Assembly: GCF_024868665.1 (NCBI RefSeq)
Contig: NC_079891.1
Location: forward strand, 26,752,372 to 26,816,371
Direction: 5' to 3'
Length of the DNA: 64,000 bases
DNA from: Triplophysa rosa
Lineage: Eukaryota > Chordata > Actinopteri > Cypriniformes > Nemacheilidae
Made by a program: the position numbers and the translations under genes. Of this stretch, positions 62,094 to 64,000 are shown one piece after another. Below the pieces are notes generated by a model. The model did not search any database and had not been told where the DNA came from. It saw nothing but the letters and a program-made list of their open reading frames with translations. Position 1 is the stretch's first letter. Each line of letters begins with the position of its first letter.

Positions 62094-63116
62094 TAGTGAT
62101 GGGTCGTTCATGAACGATTCGTTCTTTTTGAACGAATCTTTAAAATGACTCGGGAGTAACGAGTGTCTCGGCGAGTGATTCGTTCATTTTGTGTTGACCA
62201 CGCATGTGCAACATTGTACCAGAAACACTAATGAAGTTCGTCTCTCGAGTCATCGGGTCCGAGTCCTTTCGTTCTTTTATACCGGAAAGAGAAATGATTA
62301 GTTCGTCTCTCGAGTCATCGGGTCCGAGCCCTTTTGTTCTTTTGTCAAATGGTAGCTCCGCAGGCAAACCTGCAGCCTGTACAGGAGTCTTCAAGTCCGA
62401 GTCTTTAACGTTACGTGACCACTTCCCGGATCATCAGTCAAATGCATGATGTAAGTCTTATATGTTGTATTATAGGAAGAAATATTATAAAATGATCAAA
62501 AGATATGTGCAATAAACATCTTCTCTAAAACGTACCGTTATGTTCTTTTTTCTGTCAGTATATTCATAAATGTTTCTGGTGGATTTCTGCATGTGTTTTT
62601 AATTTATCTTTATAACTAACTATTTTGCATAAGAACTGTGCTGGCAATAAGCAACACTAGTAAAGTGAGTGTTTGTGTCTAATGCATATATTACACAAGT
62701 GATCTCTTATTAAATAATTGCACATTTAAATGATTTCAATAGCCTATTATTATATACTTTGCAAACTGCATGAGACTTTTTAGTAAAAAACAACAACCTG
62801 TAAACCTTATTGCATACCTGAGTGACCCAAAATTATTAATGAATTATAAATACATAACTTTACAGAAATGCTGTCAGGAAATAATTAAATAACTGTTTCT
62901 CATAACTTGTCCCTAACTACAATATAAGTTATTTCTTATTATATATCTGATCAAAACTAGCATAAATAAACGTTATGGGGTAATTTGGCTATTAACATGC
63001 AACATTAATTTAACTCTGCTCAGATGAACGAAATGACTCGAAAAAAGATTAGTTAATTTTGCTGAACGAGATTCAAACATCCGAATCGCAAAAATGACTC
63101 GAACTTCCCATCACTA
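62094..63116. mobile_element. hAT-type non-autonomous element with 8-bp duplication
   Basis: Termini TAGTGATGGG and CCCATCACTA, flanked by perfect GAGTGATC repeats at 62086-62093 and 63117-63124. The inner ends share gttcgttc/gaacgaat motifs with inverted counterparts. The 1023-bp interior is AT-rich on the right and lacks a transposase frame. It contains a tandem duplication (about 62227-62340). AP1B1 intron. Confidence 0.82.
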
Positions 63117-63142
63117 GAGTGATCTATCAAAGATTGCTGTTT

Positions 63143-63544
63143 CAGGGTGTCCGCGGATCCTTAAAATGTCTTAAAAAGTCTTAAATTCCATAATGTCAAA
63201 ATAAGGCCTTAATTAGCATTAAAATGTCTTAAATCCGCGTTTCCAAGGTCTTAGAAATGCAGTCGAACCGACACTGTAAAGATGATTTTATTTTCGTTTT
63301 AAAATCATGTACGTTATTTGTCACGCAGAACAAAATAGGCCGAACCAACTAACAAATAACACATTCGCGGGGGGGGTTCGTTAGGTGAGTGGACTGGACA
63401 TTACCACATGGAGAAAAGTTTGAGCTTTAGCCATGGGGAAGTGCAAATTTGTTGCTATGAAATTGGTCTTAAATTTCATTCTGCACGGTATTAAAAAGGT
63501 CTTAAAAAGTCTTAAATCTAACTCAGAAACCTGCAGATACCCTG
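63143..63544. mobile_element. DNA-transposon-like repeat with CAGGGTGTCCGCGG end
   Basis: Left end CAGGGTGTCCGCGGATCC, right end AACCTGCAGATACCCTG (imperfect inverted repeat). The subterminal cttaaaaagtcttaaat motifs are repeated on both sides. No target duplication was seen. Confidence 0.55.
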
Positions 63545-64000
63545 TGTTTGCACATGCACATTTTTCACACACTAGAAGACCCACGTTACACTACTGAGTT
63601 CTGATCGATCTGAACTGATGAGATTAAACTGATGCCATTACTGTTTATTGCTAAGAGCTTATGCTCATGAATATGGTAATGCATGGTGCTTCAATGAAAA
63701 TAGGCTTTTGGCTTTTTGACTTTATGCGGCGGTGCGCAGAACCACCTGGCATATGACATCAAAGTACTGCAAGAGCAATTCAAAAGCAAACAGAGCAGTC
63801 GACTCTCTCTCATGGTGCTGCCGACCGCTCTAAATGACGCCACGTGACGGGTATGTTTGAGTCAGAAATGCGCAGAAACTGCGCAATAGGCTATATTAAA
63901 TATGATTCTGCAATAGCAGACTCGGTTGATTTTTATCAGCGTCTGGCGGGTGTTAATTTCAAACCCTGAATGCAAGATAAAACTCCCCCTGCAATTACGC

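Overview
The window is nuclear DNA from a ray-finned fish, most likely a cyprinid or close relative. The genes are vertebrate multi-exon genes with canonical GT-AG introns. The introns are full of short palindromic DNA transposons, (CA)n microsatellites and tRNA-derived SINEs of the kind common in carp, goldfish and zebrafish. Gene order matches the human 22q12 block EMID1-RHBDD3-EWSR1-GAS2L1-(RASL10A)-AP1B1. No prokaryotic, viral or CRISPR features were seen.

Layout: (1) 1-16465 (+): 3' part of EMID1, collagen-type Gly-X-Y exons followed by a C-terminal coiled-coil exon and tail; the EMI domain lies upstream of the window. 3' UTR runs to about 17785. (2) 18586-20054 (-): complete RHBDD3, a rhomboid-like membrane protein with a C-terminal UBA domain, 359 aa in five coding exons. 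(3) 20654-27098 (+): complete EWSR1, 583 aa in 16 coding exons, head to head with RHBDD3 across a 599 bp gap. (4) 30232-52201 (+): complete GAS2L1, five coding exons, 1066 aa, with a 12.8 kb first intron loaded with transposons. (5) 55.5 kb to beyond 61389 (+): 5' part of AP1B1 (AP-1 beta adaptin), an upstream exon plus nine coding exons; the rest lies beyond the window.

The genes have unrelated jobs (extracellular matrix, membrane/ubiquitin, RNA binding, actin-microtubule crosslinking, vesicle coats). They are neighbours by conserved synteny and not as a pathway. Main points to check: an in-frame TAA replacing the expected Tyr codon 136 of AP1B1; a pair of homologous, frame-matched and therefore mutually exclusive coiled-coil exons in EMID1; a possible 12-nt EMID1 microexon; an in-frame 16-residue upstream extension of AP1B1; a rhomboid-type GYS serine in RHBDD3; a repeat-derived Pro/Ser-rich reading frame in GAS2L1 intron 1; and several nested transposon insertions with intact target-site duplications.

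All exon boundaries were read by eye from splice sites, phase and remembered family sequence. Phases agree across every gene model. Transposon family names are inferred from terminal repeats and target-site duplications, with no database search.
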